Assembly: GCA_028345965.1 (NCBI GenBank)
Contig: JAOMEP010000010.1
Location: forward strand, 1-39,714
Direction: 5' to 3'
DNA: 39,714 nucleotides
From: Candidatus Nitrosopelagicus sp.
GTDB lineage: Archaea; Thermoproteota; Nitrososphaeria; Nitrososphaerales; Nitrosopumilaceae
The position numbers were made by a program, and so were the translations under genes. Below are positions 25,604 through 33,054 of the stretch, in pieces. The number at the start of each line of letters is the position of its first letter. Within the stretch, counting starts at the first letter, position 1. The notes beneath the pieces are model-generated. The model saw nothing but the letters and a program-made list of their open reading frames with translations. It did no database searches and was not told the DNA's origin.

Positions 25604-26059
25604 ATGTCAGAAACAACAAATTCCCACTTATTCGCCCTCAGAACTACAGGAGGACAAGAAAAGGTCGTTTTGAGACAACTTGAAGCAAAAATGAGAAGTG
25701 GTGAACTAGAAGTTCAATCAGTTCTAATTGTTGAAAATCTAAAAGGATATGTCGTAATTGAAGCAAATGATCCTCAAGTTATGTTTATGGCAACACAAGG
25801 ATTGCGACATGTGAAAGGACAATTAAGAGGAGAATTAGAATTTAGTGAAATAGAAAATTATCTTGTAAAGAAATCTACAGTTTCAGAATTAGCAGTTGAT
25901 GGAACAGTAGAAGTTATTGGTGGACCGTTCAAAGGAATGAAGGCCACAATTACAAGAGTTGATCATGATAAAGAAGAGGCCACAGTAATTTTGTTAGACG
26001 CACCATATCAATTACCAGTTACAGTAGATGCAAACTATCTAAAACCAGTTGCATCATAG
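25604..26059 (+). CDS. spt5: Transcription elongation factor Spt5 (NusG homologue)
   Basis: Binds the RNA polymerase clamp to keep elongation processive, with Spt4 (not in this window). The 151-residue protein has an NGN domain (FALRTTGGQEKVVLRQLEA, then VLIVENLKGYVVIEA and ATQGLRHVKGQLRGEL) and a C-terminal KOW domain (VEVIGGPFKGMKATITRVDHDKEEA). The spacer GGAGATAAA before the ATG at 25604 is a fair Shine-Dalgarno site, as expected for an internal operon gene, unlike most leaderless starts here. It sits in the secE-spt5-uL11 unit. Confidence 0.94.
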   Translation: MSETTNSHLFALRTTGGQEKVVLRQLEAKMRSGELEVQSVLIVENLKGYVVIEANDPQVMFMATQGLRHVKGQLRGELEFSEIENYLVKKSTVSELAVDGTVEVIGGPFKGMKATITRVDHDKEEATVILLDAPYQLPVTVDANYLKPVAS

Positions 26060-26095
26060 GAAGGAATAAATCATTAAAAAAGAGACAGAATTCAA

Positions 26096-26581
26096 ATGGG
26101 CGACAAACAATCAATTTCAGCACAAGTAACAGGAGGAGAAGCTTCTGCAGGTCCTCCACTAGGTCCAGCACTTGGTCCATTAGGAGTAAACATTATGGAA
26201 GTCATTAACAAAATTAATGAAAAAACAGGTGACTTCAAAGGAATGAAAGTTCCAGTTACAGTTAGTATCGATACAGATACCAAAGAATGGGACATAGAAG
26301 TTGGAATTCCATCAGCTTCAGCACTCATACTAAAAGAAGCAAACATAACAAAAGGCACAGGTACAGCAGGTACAGAATGGGTTGCAGATATTGGAATGGA
26401 TGCAGTAGTCAAAGTTGCAAATGTCAAACTTGAAACATCATATGCATCAGAAATAAAATCAGTTGCAAAACAAATTATCGGTACATGTCAATGTTTAGGT
26501 ATTAAAGTAGAAGGCAAAACACCAAAAGAAATTACTATCGAAGTAAACGACGGTAAATGGGATGAAAAGTTAGTTAACTAG
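26096..26581 (+). CDS. rpl11: Ribosomal protein uL11
   Basis: Large-subunit protein of the GTPase-associated stalk base, 161 residues. EASAGPPLGPALGPLGVNIMEV is the conserved start, split here as GPPLGPALGPLG and NIMEVINKINEKTGDFKG. The C-terminal rRNA-binding domain follows (IKSVAKQIIGTCQCLGIKVEG). The N-terminal half contacts the elongation factors. The gene follows spt5 by about 36 bases. Its 3' end overlaps the convergent lrp gene by eight bases. Confidence 0.95.
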   Translation: MGDKQSISAQVTGGEASAGPPLGPALGPLGVNIMEVINKINEKTGDFKGMKVPVTVSIDTDTKEWDIEVGIPSASALILKEANITKGTGTAGTEWVADIGMDAVVKVANVKLETSYASEIKSVAKQIIGTCQCLGIKVEGKTPKEITIEVNDGKWDEKLVN

Positions 26582-27029
26582 ATAGATACATCGGAGATTT
26601 TTCAGTTCTTTCCAATTCGACAAATGTTTCAGTGTTCTGAATTCCATCAATTTTCCCAATTTTATCAACCACAATACTATGTAATTGTTCCAAATCTTCT
26701 GCTAAAGCACCAACCATTAAGTCGAATCTTCCCGTAACCTCAATAATTCTATCAATTTCTGCAATTTCTAGCAAATTTTCATGAATTTTTGTTTTGAATT
26801 TAGGATCTCTATTAATTCCAACATATGCTTTAACGCCGAAACCTAATTGATTTTCATCAATATCTATAGTGAATTTCTTTATCATCTTCTTTTTTATCAG
26901 TCTCTTTATTCGACTATACAAAACAGATGCATTGATGTTTAATTTTTTTGCTAAAAGAGGAATAGAGATACTTCCATCTTTTTTTAGTTCAGATAATAAT
27001 TTGAGATCTAAGTCATCAACTTTAGCCAT
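26574..27029 (-). CDS. lrp: Lrp/AsnC family transcriptional regulator
   Basis: A 151-residue DNA-binding regulator. The N-terminal winged-helix HTH is DLKLLSELKKDGSISIPLLAKKLNI and SVLYSRIKRLIKKKMIK. The C-terminal RAM/AsnC domain (about residues 60-145, VKAYVGINRD, IIEVTGRFDLMVGALAED) probably binds an amino acid or other effector and mediates dimer and octamer assembly. It sits inside the uL11-uL1 interval on the opposite strand. Its upstream region carries a palindrome overlapping the likely promoter, so autoregulation is probable. The effector cannot be read from sequence. Confidence 0.92.
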   Translation of the reverse strand: MAKVDDLDLKLLSELKKDGSISIPLLAKKLNINASVLYSRIKRLIKKKMIKKFTIDIDENQLGFGVKAYVGINRDPKFKTKIHENLLEIAEIDRIIEVTGRFDLMVGALAEDLEQLHSIVVDKIGKIDGIQNTETFVELERTEKSPMYLSS

Positions 27030-27043
27030 TTGTTAAAATATGT

Positions 27044-27100
27044 AAATTTTAGTAGTAAATGTAAGTTTTGGCATAATAAACCAAAATTTTACTAAAATTT
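27044..27100. promoter_or_regulatory. Palindromic operator/promoter between lrp and uL1
   Basis: Outer arms AAATTTTAGTA (27044-27054) and TACTAAAATTT (27090-27100) are perfect inverted repeats. Nested inside, TTTTGG (27066-27071) and CCAAAA (27081-27086) form a second pair. The spacer between the inner arms is ATAATAAA-like and reads TTTATTATG on the minus strand, a TATA box about 45 bases upstream of the lrp ATG. A regulator bound here would block the lrp promoter. Confidence 0.5.
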
Positions 27101-27187
27101 AGAAAAAGATACACTGACTTTAGAAAAATGATATAATCACAAATAATTACTCTAAACGATAATAAGTGAGAGATTAAGGTTTTTGAC

Positions 27188-27844
27188 ATGGTAAACGAGT
27201 CTGAGATAGTTGCACTAATCCAAGAAGCAAAGAAAAGTGAAAAAGAACGTAAATTTAAAGAATCACTAGAACTTTACATCACTCTAAAAGATATCGATGT
27301 GAAAAAAGGATTTGCATTCAACGAAGTAATTCAACTGCCAAATCAAATGTCAAAACCAGCAGCAGTTTGCGTAATGGCTGAAGGTGACATGGGACTAAAA
27401 GCAAAAGATGCAAAAGCAGACGAAGTTTTAGATAATGATAATGTCACTAAATTGGCAGAAGATAAAAGAGCTTCTAGAAAATTAATTAACAAATATGATT
27501 TCTTTTTAGCAGATACAAAGCTAATGCCTGTAGTAGGTAAGTCATTAGGACAACTTTTGGGACCTAGAGGTAAAATGCCAACACCAGTTCCATTTAATGC
27601 ACCTATAGAATCATTTCTAAGTAGATTCAAAACTTCAATTAGAGTTAGAGTAAAAAATTCACTTTCAATTTCATGTAAAATAGGTGATACTACAATGGAT
27701 GAACAACAAGTAGCACAAAATGCAATTGCAGTGATTAATAATTTGAAAGCAAAATTTCCAAATGGAGATAAAAATATTAGAAAATATATGATAAAAACAA
27801 CAATGGGTAAAGCAGCAAAACTAGTACACAAGGTGACAAAGTAA
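27188..27844 (+). CDS. rpl1: Ribosomal protein uL1
   Basis: Large-subunit protein of the L1 stalk, 218 residues. AKKSEKERKFKESLELYITLK, VCVMAEGDMGLKAKDAKADEVL and the conserved ADTKLMPVVGKSLGQLLGPRGKMPTPVPFN are the uL1 core, broken here into short parts. The start is ATG 27188. In other archaea uL1 represses its own mRNA by binding a 23S-like structure; I did not find a convincing copy of that structure in the 158-base leader region. uL10 follows after one base. Confidence 0.94.
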   Translation: MVNESEIVALIQEAKKSEKERKFKESLELYITLKDIDVKKGFAFNEVIQLPNQMSKPAAVCVMAEGDMGLKAKDAKADEVLDNDNVTKLAEDKRASRKLINKYDFFLADTKLMPVVGKSLGQLLGPRGKMPTPVPFNAPIESFLSRFKTSIRVRVKNSLSISCKIGDTTMDEQQVAQNAIAVINNLKAKFPNGDKNIRKYMIKTTMGKAAKLVHKVTK

Positions 27845-27845
27845 A

Positions 27846-28712
27846 ATGCATGAGAATAGAACTACATATCCAAAAAAGAAAACACAAATGTATCAACAAC
27901 TACAAGAGCTACCAAAAAAATATAGCGTAATGGCACTTGTTAGAATGGAAAAAGTTAGAGGTTCACAATTACTACCATTAAGAAAAAAACTTCAAGGTGA
28001 AGTTGAAGTTGTTAGTATTAAAGACAAAGTGGCAAAACTTGCTTTTGCTAAAGCTGGAGTTACCGGCATAGACAAATTATCTGAAAAGGTAACAGGTCAA
28101 TGTGTTTTTATGTTTACAAATATGTCACCATTCAAACTTAACGTTCTATTAGGAAAAAACAAAGTTATGCTATTTGCAAGAGGTGGAGATGCTGCAAGTA
28201 TGGATGTTGTAATTCCGCCAAAAAATACAGGAATTGCACCAGGACCAATGCTAACTGACTTTAAAGAAAACGGAATTGCTACAAAGATTGATCAAGGTAC
28301 AATCTGGATTATGAAAGAGACAGTACCAGTAAAAAAGGGAGAACCTATATCTGAAAAACTTGCTGGACTTTTAACTAAATTAGACATTAAAGCAATCGAA
28401 GCAGGCATAGTTTTGAATGCTGCATTAGAAGAAGGTTTAGTCTATCAAGAAGAAGAAATGATCATAGATGTTGAGAAGTTCAGAAATGATTTGGCTCAAG
28501 CACATCAACAAGCAATCTCACTTTCAATCGAAGCAGCATATATCACAGCAGATAACATTGAACAAATCTTGTCTAAAGCAGCACAATCTGCACGTTCTGT
28601 TTCAACTGAAGCAGGATATCTAACTGAAGATACCAAAGAGCAAGTATTACAAAAGGCTCATGGTCAAGCACAAGGCGTAGCCTCAAAAGCAAAAGATTAC
28701 TCACCAGCATAA
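27846..28712 (+). CDS. rpl10: Ribosomal protein uL10 (P0), P-stalk anchor
   Basis: Holds the L12/P1 dimers of the ribosomal stalk and binds 23S rRNA. The 288-residue protein has the N-terminal rRNA domain (TQMYQQLQELPKKYSVMALV, then KVRGSQLLPLRKKL) and the inserted archaeal/eukaryal domain (GDAASMDVVIPPKNTGIAPGPML). The C-terminal helical region has a clear 26-residue repeat (residues 223-245 and 249-271 share 13 of 23 positions), the kind of segment that binds L12 dimers. It ends VASKAKDYSPA and lacks the acidic Leu-Phe-Gly tail found on many archaeal uL10 proteins. rpl12 is not downstream as usual. Confidence 0.93.
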   Translation: MHENRTTYPKKKTQMYQQLQELPKKYSVMALVRMEKVRGSQLLPLRKKLQGEVEVVSIKDKVAKLAFAKAGVTGIDKLSEKVTGQCVFMFTNMSPFKLNVLLGKNKVMLFARGGDAASMDVVIPPKNTGIAPGPMLTDFKENGIATKIDQGTIWIMKETVPVKKGEPISEKLAGLLTKLDIKAIEAGIVLNAALEEGLVYQEEEMIIDVEKFRNDLAQAHQQAISLSIEAAYITADNIEQILSKAAQSARSVSTEAGYLTEDTKEQVLQKAHGQAQGVASKAKDYSPA

Positions 28713-28713
28713 A

Positions 28714-29349
28714 TTAACTGCTTTTTACTTTAGGCAAATTCCAATTATACTTCATTGCCACCATTCTAAGTCCTGTAGCCAATAACAATCCACAAATTGT
28801 TCCAGCATAAACGTCATTTGTAAGAAATATTACTAGATAGAACACAGAAGCGCCCAAAAAACTAGCAGATGCATACAACTCCTTTACAAATACTATTGGA
28901 GTTTGGCTAACAAAGACATCACGTAGTATTCCACCACCAATCGCGGTAAGCATGCCTGATAGAATAATAACAAGGAAGTTCATTCCAAACATGTTATAAG
29001 CAAAAGTAGCACCAATTACGGTAAAAACTCCCAACCCAATAGCATCAAATTTTAAAAATACATTCCAATGTTTTTTCATTTTAGAGTGCAAAAGGAAAAT
29101 TATGATTGCAGATGCTACGGTGATTATGACATATGAGGGATCAATTAGAGAATTAGGAAGAGATTTTCCAAGTATTACATCACGTATTGTCCCACCTGCA
29201 ACACCAGTTATTGTTGCAAGAATGATTATCCCAACAATGTCTGCTTTGTGTTCAATAGCCTTGAATGCACCAGTTACAGCAAATGCCATCGTACCAAATA
29301 GATCTAAAACATAAATGAAAAACTCAATTGACAAAGTAGAATCTGCCAA
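28714..29349 (-). CDS. TRIC/UPF0126 family membrane protein
   Basis: A 211-residue membrane protein with about seven hydrophobic helices and two internally homologous halves. Each half carries a glycine motif, VAGGTIRDVILGKSLP and IGGGILRDVFVSQTP, typical of the YadS/UPF0126 family, which is related to trimeric intracellular cation (TRIC) channels. Transport of K+ or another cation is inferred from the family. The start is TTG at 29347-29349. The gene sits between uL10 and rpl12 on the strand opposite to uL10, and splits what is a single ribosomal operon in most archaea. Confidence 0.85.
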   Translation of the reverse strand: MADSTLSIEFFIYVLDLFGTMAFAVTGAFKAIEHKADIVGIIILATITGVAGGTIRDVILGKSLPNSLIDPSYVIITVASAIIIFLLHSKMKKHWNVFLKFDAIGLGVFTVIGATFAYNMFGMNFLVIILSGMLTAIGGGILRDVFVSQTPIVFVKELYASASFLGASVFYLVIFLTNDVYAGTICGLLLATGLRMVAMKYNWNLPKVKSS

Positions 29350-29404
29350 GATAATTAGAATAAAAAATAGTTACTAATAACGTTAAGAAAGTTTTTGTCT
29401 TAAT

Positions 29405-29713
29405 TTAGCCGAATAGAGAGGATAAACCTTCCATTGCTGCCTCTTCCTGTTTTTCACTTGGTGGCTCTGCTTTCTTTTCTTTCTTTTCGTCGCCACCGGC
29501 TGCTGCGTCTGCTGCTGGTGCTGCGGCTGCAACTGCTACAGGTGCTGCTTTGATAGCTTCTTCAATGTTAACATCAGCCAATGATGCTACAAGTGCTTTG
29601 ACTTGTGCTTCGTTAACTTCTGCGCCAGTTGCTTTAACTACGCTTGCAACGTTTGCTTCGTTGACTTCTTTCTCTAGTTTGTGCAACATTAAGGCAGCGT
29701 AAACATATTCCAT
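29405..29713 (-). CDS. rpl12: Ribosomal protein P1/L12 (archaeal)
   Basis: The stalk protein that recruits translation GTPases, 102 residues. The N-terminal helices ([42 protein letters not shown]) bind uL10 and dimerise. An Ala/Pro hinge ([16 protein letters not shown]) and a charged stretch lead to the invariant end MEGLSSLFG that contacts EF1A/EF2. A longer frame to 29788 exists, but the ATG at 29711-29713 gives the standard start. A TATA box (TTTTTATTATG, 29733-29743) lies 20-30 bases upstream, so rpl12 has its own promoter. Confidence 0.95.
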   Translation of the reverse strand: MEYVYAALMLHKLEKEVNEANVASVVKATGAEVNEAQVKALVASLADVNIEEAIKAAPVAVAAAAPAADAAAGGDEKKEKKAEPPSEKQEEAAMEGLSSLFG

Positions 29714-29732
29714 GTACGAAAAAGCCGTTAGG

Positions 29733-29743
29733 CATAATAAAAA
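29733..29743 (-). promoter_or_regulatory. TATA box of rpl12
   Basis: TTTTTATTATG on the minus strand, 20-30 bases upstream of the rpl12 ATG and inside the short gap before the upstream gene. It supports separate, leaderless expression of rpl12. Confidence 0.5.
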
Positions 29744-29760
29744 GCTATCAAAAATTGTCT

Positions 29761-30276
29761 TTAGATCAGGATCTTTAGGCTTCGACAAACAGAATAGAGA
29801 TTTTTCTTTAATTCCTTATCATAAAGATTCTCCATTTTCTGTTTTAGTATTCTTCTGGCATGTTCTTGTTCTGGACCTTCTGGAAGAGATAGTACATTAT
29901 TGATTAATTCAGATAATGATTCCCTGATCCAACCATCAAAAATGGTGAAAACTTTTTTTGAGATGAATTCAACCTTGTCAGAGCCGATATCCAAGACTTC
30001 TGTAAAATTTTCATATTCAATTCTATAGATTAATGCAAAAATACAATTTTCAGAGGTAGGATTAGTAAGAATCTCTTTTGAGCGTGGACCAGCTTTTCCT
30101 TGAGAAACTTTATTTTTTAATCCAACAGGATTCACAAAGAAACCATTTACGCCAATTTTATTTCCGTCAACACCAGTAACGGTTCCAAATATGATATTGT
30201 TGTAATCACCATCGTCTTTTCTCGAGGTGAATACAAAATCTCCCTCTTTTACTTCACCCTTTTTTCTTCCGAACAT
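29761..30276 (-). CDS. Unknown protein with an N-terminal beta-barrel-like segment (171 aa)
   Basis: Not recognised. The first 60 residues ([37 protein letters not shown], in parts GDFVFTSRK and [15 protein letters not shown]) resemble a small barrel such as a KOW/SH3-like fold, followed by helices ([35 protein letters not shown]). One could guess a nucleic-acid or ribosome-associated role, given the rpl12 and alaS neighbours, but no family motif is certain. The start is ATG 30276, divergent from alaS. No membrane segment or signal peptide is visible. Confidence 0.55.
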   Translation of the reverse strand: MFGRKKGEVKEGDFVFTSRKDDGDYNNIIFGTVTGVDGNKIGVNGFFVNPVGLKNKVSQGKAGPRSKEILTNPTSENCIFALIYRIEYENFTEVLDIGSDKVEFISKKVFTIFDGWIRESLSELINNVLSLPEGPEQEHARRILKQKMENLYDKELKKNLYSVCRSLKILI

Positions 30277-30351
30277 GAAATGTTTCTACATTTTTCTATA
30301 TTTAACGGTTGAATCGACAGTCCTTAATATCGGCACTAGGTCAAAAATTTA

Positions 30352-33045
30352 GTGAATAAAAAAGAGATTCTTGAGAAATTTTCAGCAGACCCTCAGAGAT
30401 ATTATAATGTTAATCTTTTCGAAGATCAAGGATTCGAACGTAAATCATGCAATGAGTGCGGTAGATTCTTTTGGACATTAGATTCAGAGAGAGTAAATTG
30501 TCCAGATCATTCTGATGATACATATTCATTCATTGGTGACCCACCTACATCAAAAAGATTTGATTATACGCAATCATGGAAGGAAGTTGAATCATTTTTT
30601 GTAAAAAATAATCACACATCGATTAATAGATATCCAGTTGTATGCAGATGGAGAGATGATCTTTATTTTACAATTGCATCAATAGTTGATTTTCAAAGAG
30701 TTATGGGAAGTAAAGTTGTATTTGAATTTCCTGCAAATCCACTTGTCGTTCCACAAACATGTTTAAGATTCAAAGATTTAGAAAATGTCGGAGTAACTGG
30801 TAGACACTTTTCATCATTTTGTATGATAGGACAACATAGTATTCCAAATGAAAATGGTTACTGGAAAGATGAATGTGTTGATCTTGATTTTAATTTATTG
30901 ACACAGCAATTTGGAATTGCAAAAAAAGAAATTACATTTGTAGAAGATGTGTGGGAAGGAGGAGGTTCTTTTGGTTCATCATTAGAATATTTTGTAAGAG
31001 GTTTAGAACTTGGTAATGCAGTGTTTACAGAATTTCAAGGTGATCTTTCAAATTACAAAACACTTGATCAAAGAATAATAGATATGGGTGCAGGTCTTGA
31101 AAGATTTGCATGGATTACAATGGGAACACCTACAGCGTATGATTGTTGTTTTGGACCAATTACACAGAAATTAATTCAAAAAACAGGAATAGATACGGAT
31201 TCCTCAGTTCTTGTACCATATTTCACGGAAATAGCAAAGAATCTGGAGTTGTATGATGATTTATCCCAAGTAAGGAAAAATGCTATCAAAACAACAGGAC
31301 TATCTGATGAACAAATTAATCGCATTATTACTCCGTTAGAGGGAATTTATCTAATAATTGATCATATCAGAACACTAATTTTCGCAATTTCAGATGGTGC
31401 ACTTCCTAGTAATGTGGGAGGAGGATACAATCTTCGAATAATGCTGAGAAGAATTGTGTCAACCATGGACAGATTGAAATTAAAATTTGACTTGGATGAA
31501 ATAATAGACATACAAATTGATTATTTGAAAAATACATATCCAGAATTAGAAAAAACTAGAGAAGATGTTAAAGAGATAATATCAATTGAAACGGGAAGGT
31601 ATGATAGTTCAAAACAAAGAATGCAGAAAATTGTTAGTAAATTAGACAAAGAACCAAAGGTTGAAGATTTGATAACGCTTTACGAATCAGATGGAGTTAC
31701 ACCAGAATATCTAAAAGAAATGAAAGTGATATCAGAGATTCCATCAACATTTTATGCAAAACTTTCTGATTTGCACCAATCTAAAAAACAAAAAGAACAA
31801 GTAAACTTACCATTAGAAGGAGTTCCAGATACAGAACTTCTATTCTATGGAGATGATCCAAGAGAATTTGATGCAAAAGTTTTGAAGTCATTTGAAAATT
31901 TTGTCATTTTAGATAAAACTGCATTTTATGCAAGAGGAGGTGGTCAAGAACCAGATCATGGAAGTATAGGAGGTCAAGAAATTATAGATATTACAAAACA
32001 TGGAAACGTTGTAGTTCATGAAATAAAAGGGAATGTCCCAAAAGAAGGAGATACAGTTTCTTGTACGGTAGATTCAAAAAGAAGAGATGGGATTACAAAA
32101 AATCATACAAGTACACATATTATCAATACTTCAGCAAGAAGTGTTCTAGGTTCATGGGTATGGCAACACTCAGCATTCAAAGAAGAAGACCATGCAAGAC
32201 TTGACATTACACATCATTCCGCATTAACAAATGATGATGTTAAAAAAATTGAAGATGCAGCTAACTCGATTATTGAAAAATCTATACCAGTGAAAATAGA
32301 AAATTTTGATCGTGGTACTGCAGAACAAAAATATGGATTTAGAATTTATCAGGGTGGAGTTGTTCCTGTAAAATCAGTCAGAATTGTGTCAATAGGCAAT
32401 TTAGACATAGAAGCATGTGGTGGAACACATGTAGTGAATACATCAGATATCGAACAGATTAAGATTACAAAAACAAAAAGAATTCAAGATGGGGTTGTGA
32501 GAATTGAGTTTGTTTCAGGAGATAGTGCAAAAGAATTTGTGAAAAAGAAACAACAAGATTCAGAAAGTAAAGAAAAAGAAGAAAAAGTGAAAGAACAAGA
32601 AAAAGAAAAAAGAATAGAACAAAGACAACTTACTAAAGAAAGAATACCAGTCATAGCAAAATCACTATTAGAATGTAAACAGGGAGCAATTACCGTAGAT
32701 GACATTACAATGGAATTAGCAGATTCCGGTAAAGCAAACTTTTGTTATTCAACAAGCAATAATTATGATGACGTTTTTCATATTGGATTGGGTGAAGCTC
32801 TCTGTAATGAAGATCCTAAATTGGTATATTGTGGGTTATTTGAGCAGGGGGAGAAAATCCGAGTAATAGTTTACGCAGGAGAAGATATCTCAAAAGAGAA
32901 GAGTGCAGGAGAGATTGTCAAGAGTATTTCTCAAATTTTAGGAGGAGCAGGAGGAGGAAGTCCAAAATTTGCTCAAGGTGGAGGAATCGACAAGTCAAAG
33001 AAAGAAGATGCAATTAAAAATGCGAAGTCCATGATTATCGAATAG
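30352..33045 (+). CDS. alaS: Alanyl-tRNA synthetase
   Basis: Class II synthetase charging tRNA-Ala, 897 residues. Archaeal-specific features are the N-terminal Cys motif (KSCNECGRFFWTLDSERVNCPDH) that suggests a zinc-binding extension, and the class II core with SLEYFVRGLELGNAVF and the GAGLERFAW motif. The editing domain has HTSTH (near residue 585) and CGGTH (Cys689), the zinc ligands that clear mischarged Ser/Gly. A coiled coil and the C-Ala domain (GGAGGGSPKFAQGGG) complete the protein. The start is GTG at 30352. leuS follows nine bases later, presumably on the same mRNA. Confidence 0.96.
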   Translation: MNKKEILEKFSADPQRYYNVNLFEDQGFERKSCNECGRFFWTLDSERVNCPDHSDDTYSFIGDPPTSKRFDYTQSWKEVESFFVKNNHTSINRYPVVCRWRDDLYFTIASIVDFQRVMGSKVVFEFPANPLVVPQTCLRFKDLENVGVTGRHFSSFCMIGQHSIPNENGYWKDECVDLDFNLLTQQFGIAKKEITFVEDVWEGGGSFGSSLEYFVRGLELGNAVFTEFQGDLSNYKTLDQRIIDMGAGLERFAWITMGTPTAYDCCFGPITQKLIQKTGIDTDSSVLVPYFTEIAKNLELYDDLSQVRKNAIKTTGLSDEQINRIITPLEGIYLIIDHIRTLIFAISDGALPSNVGGGYNLRIMLRRIVSTMDRLKLKFDLDEIIDIQIDYLKNTYPELEKTREDVKEIISIETGRYDSSKQRMQKIVSKLDKEPKVEDLITLYESDGVTPEYLKEMKVISEIPSTFYAKLSDLHQSKKQKEQVNLPLEGVPDTELLFYGDDPREFDAKVLKSFENFVILDKTAFYARGGGQEPDHGSIGGQEIIDITKHGNVVVHEIKGNVPKEGDTVSCTVDSKRRDGITKNHTSTHIINTSARSVLGSWVWQHSAFKEEDHARLDITHHSALTNDDVKKIEDAANSIIEKSIPVKIENFDRGTAEQKYGFRIYQGGVVPVKSVRIVSIGNLDIEACGGTHVVNTSDIEQIKITKTKRIQDGVVRIEFVSGDSAKEFVKKKQQDSESKEKEEKVKEQEKEKRIEQRQLTKERIPVIAKSLLECKQGAITVDDITMELADSGKANFCYSTSNNYDDVFHIGLGEALCNEDPKLVYCGLFEQGEKIRVIVYAGEDISKEKSAGEIVKSISQILGGAGGGSPKFAQGGGIDKSKKEDAIKNAKSMIIE

Positions 33046-33054
33046 GTAAACAAG

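Noticed and set aside
29714-29788. Longer rpl12 start at 29788
   Set aside because: It overlaps the end of the upstream gene and adds residues absent from L12; the TATA box at 29733-29743 fits the later ATG.
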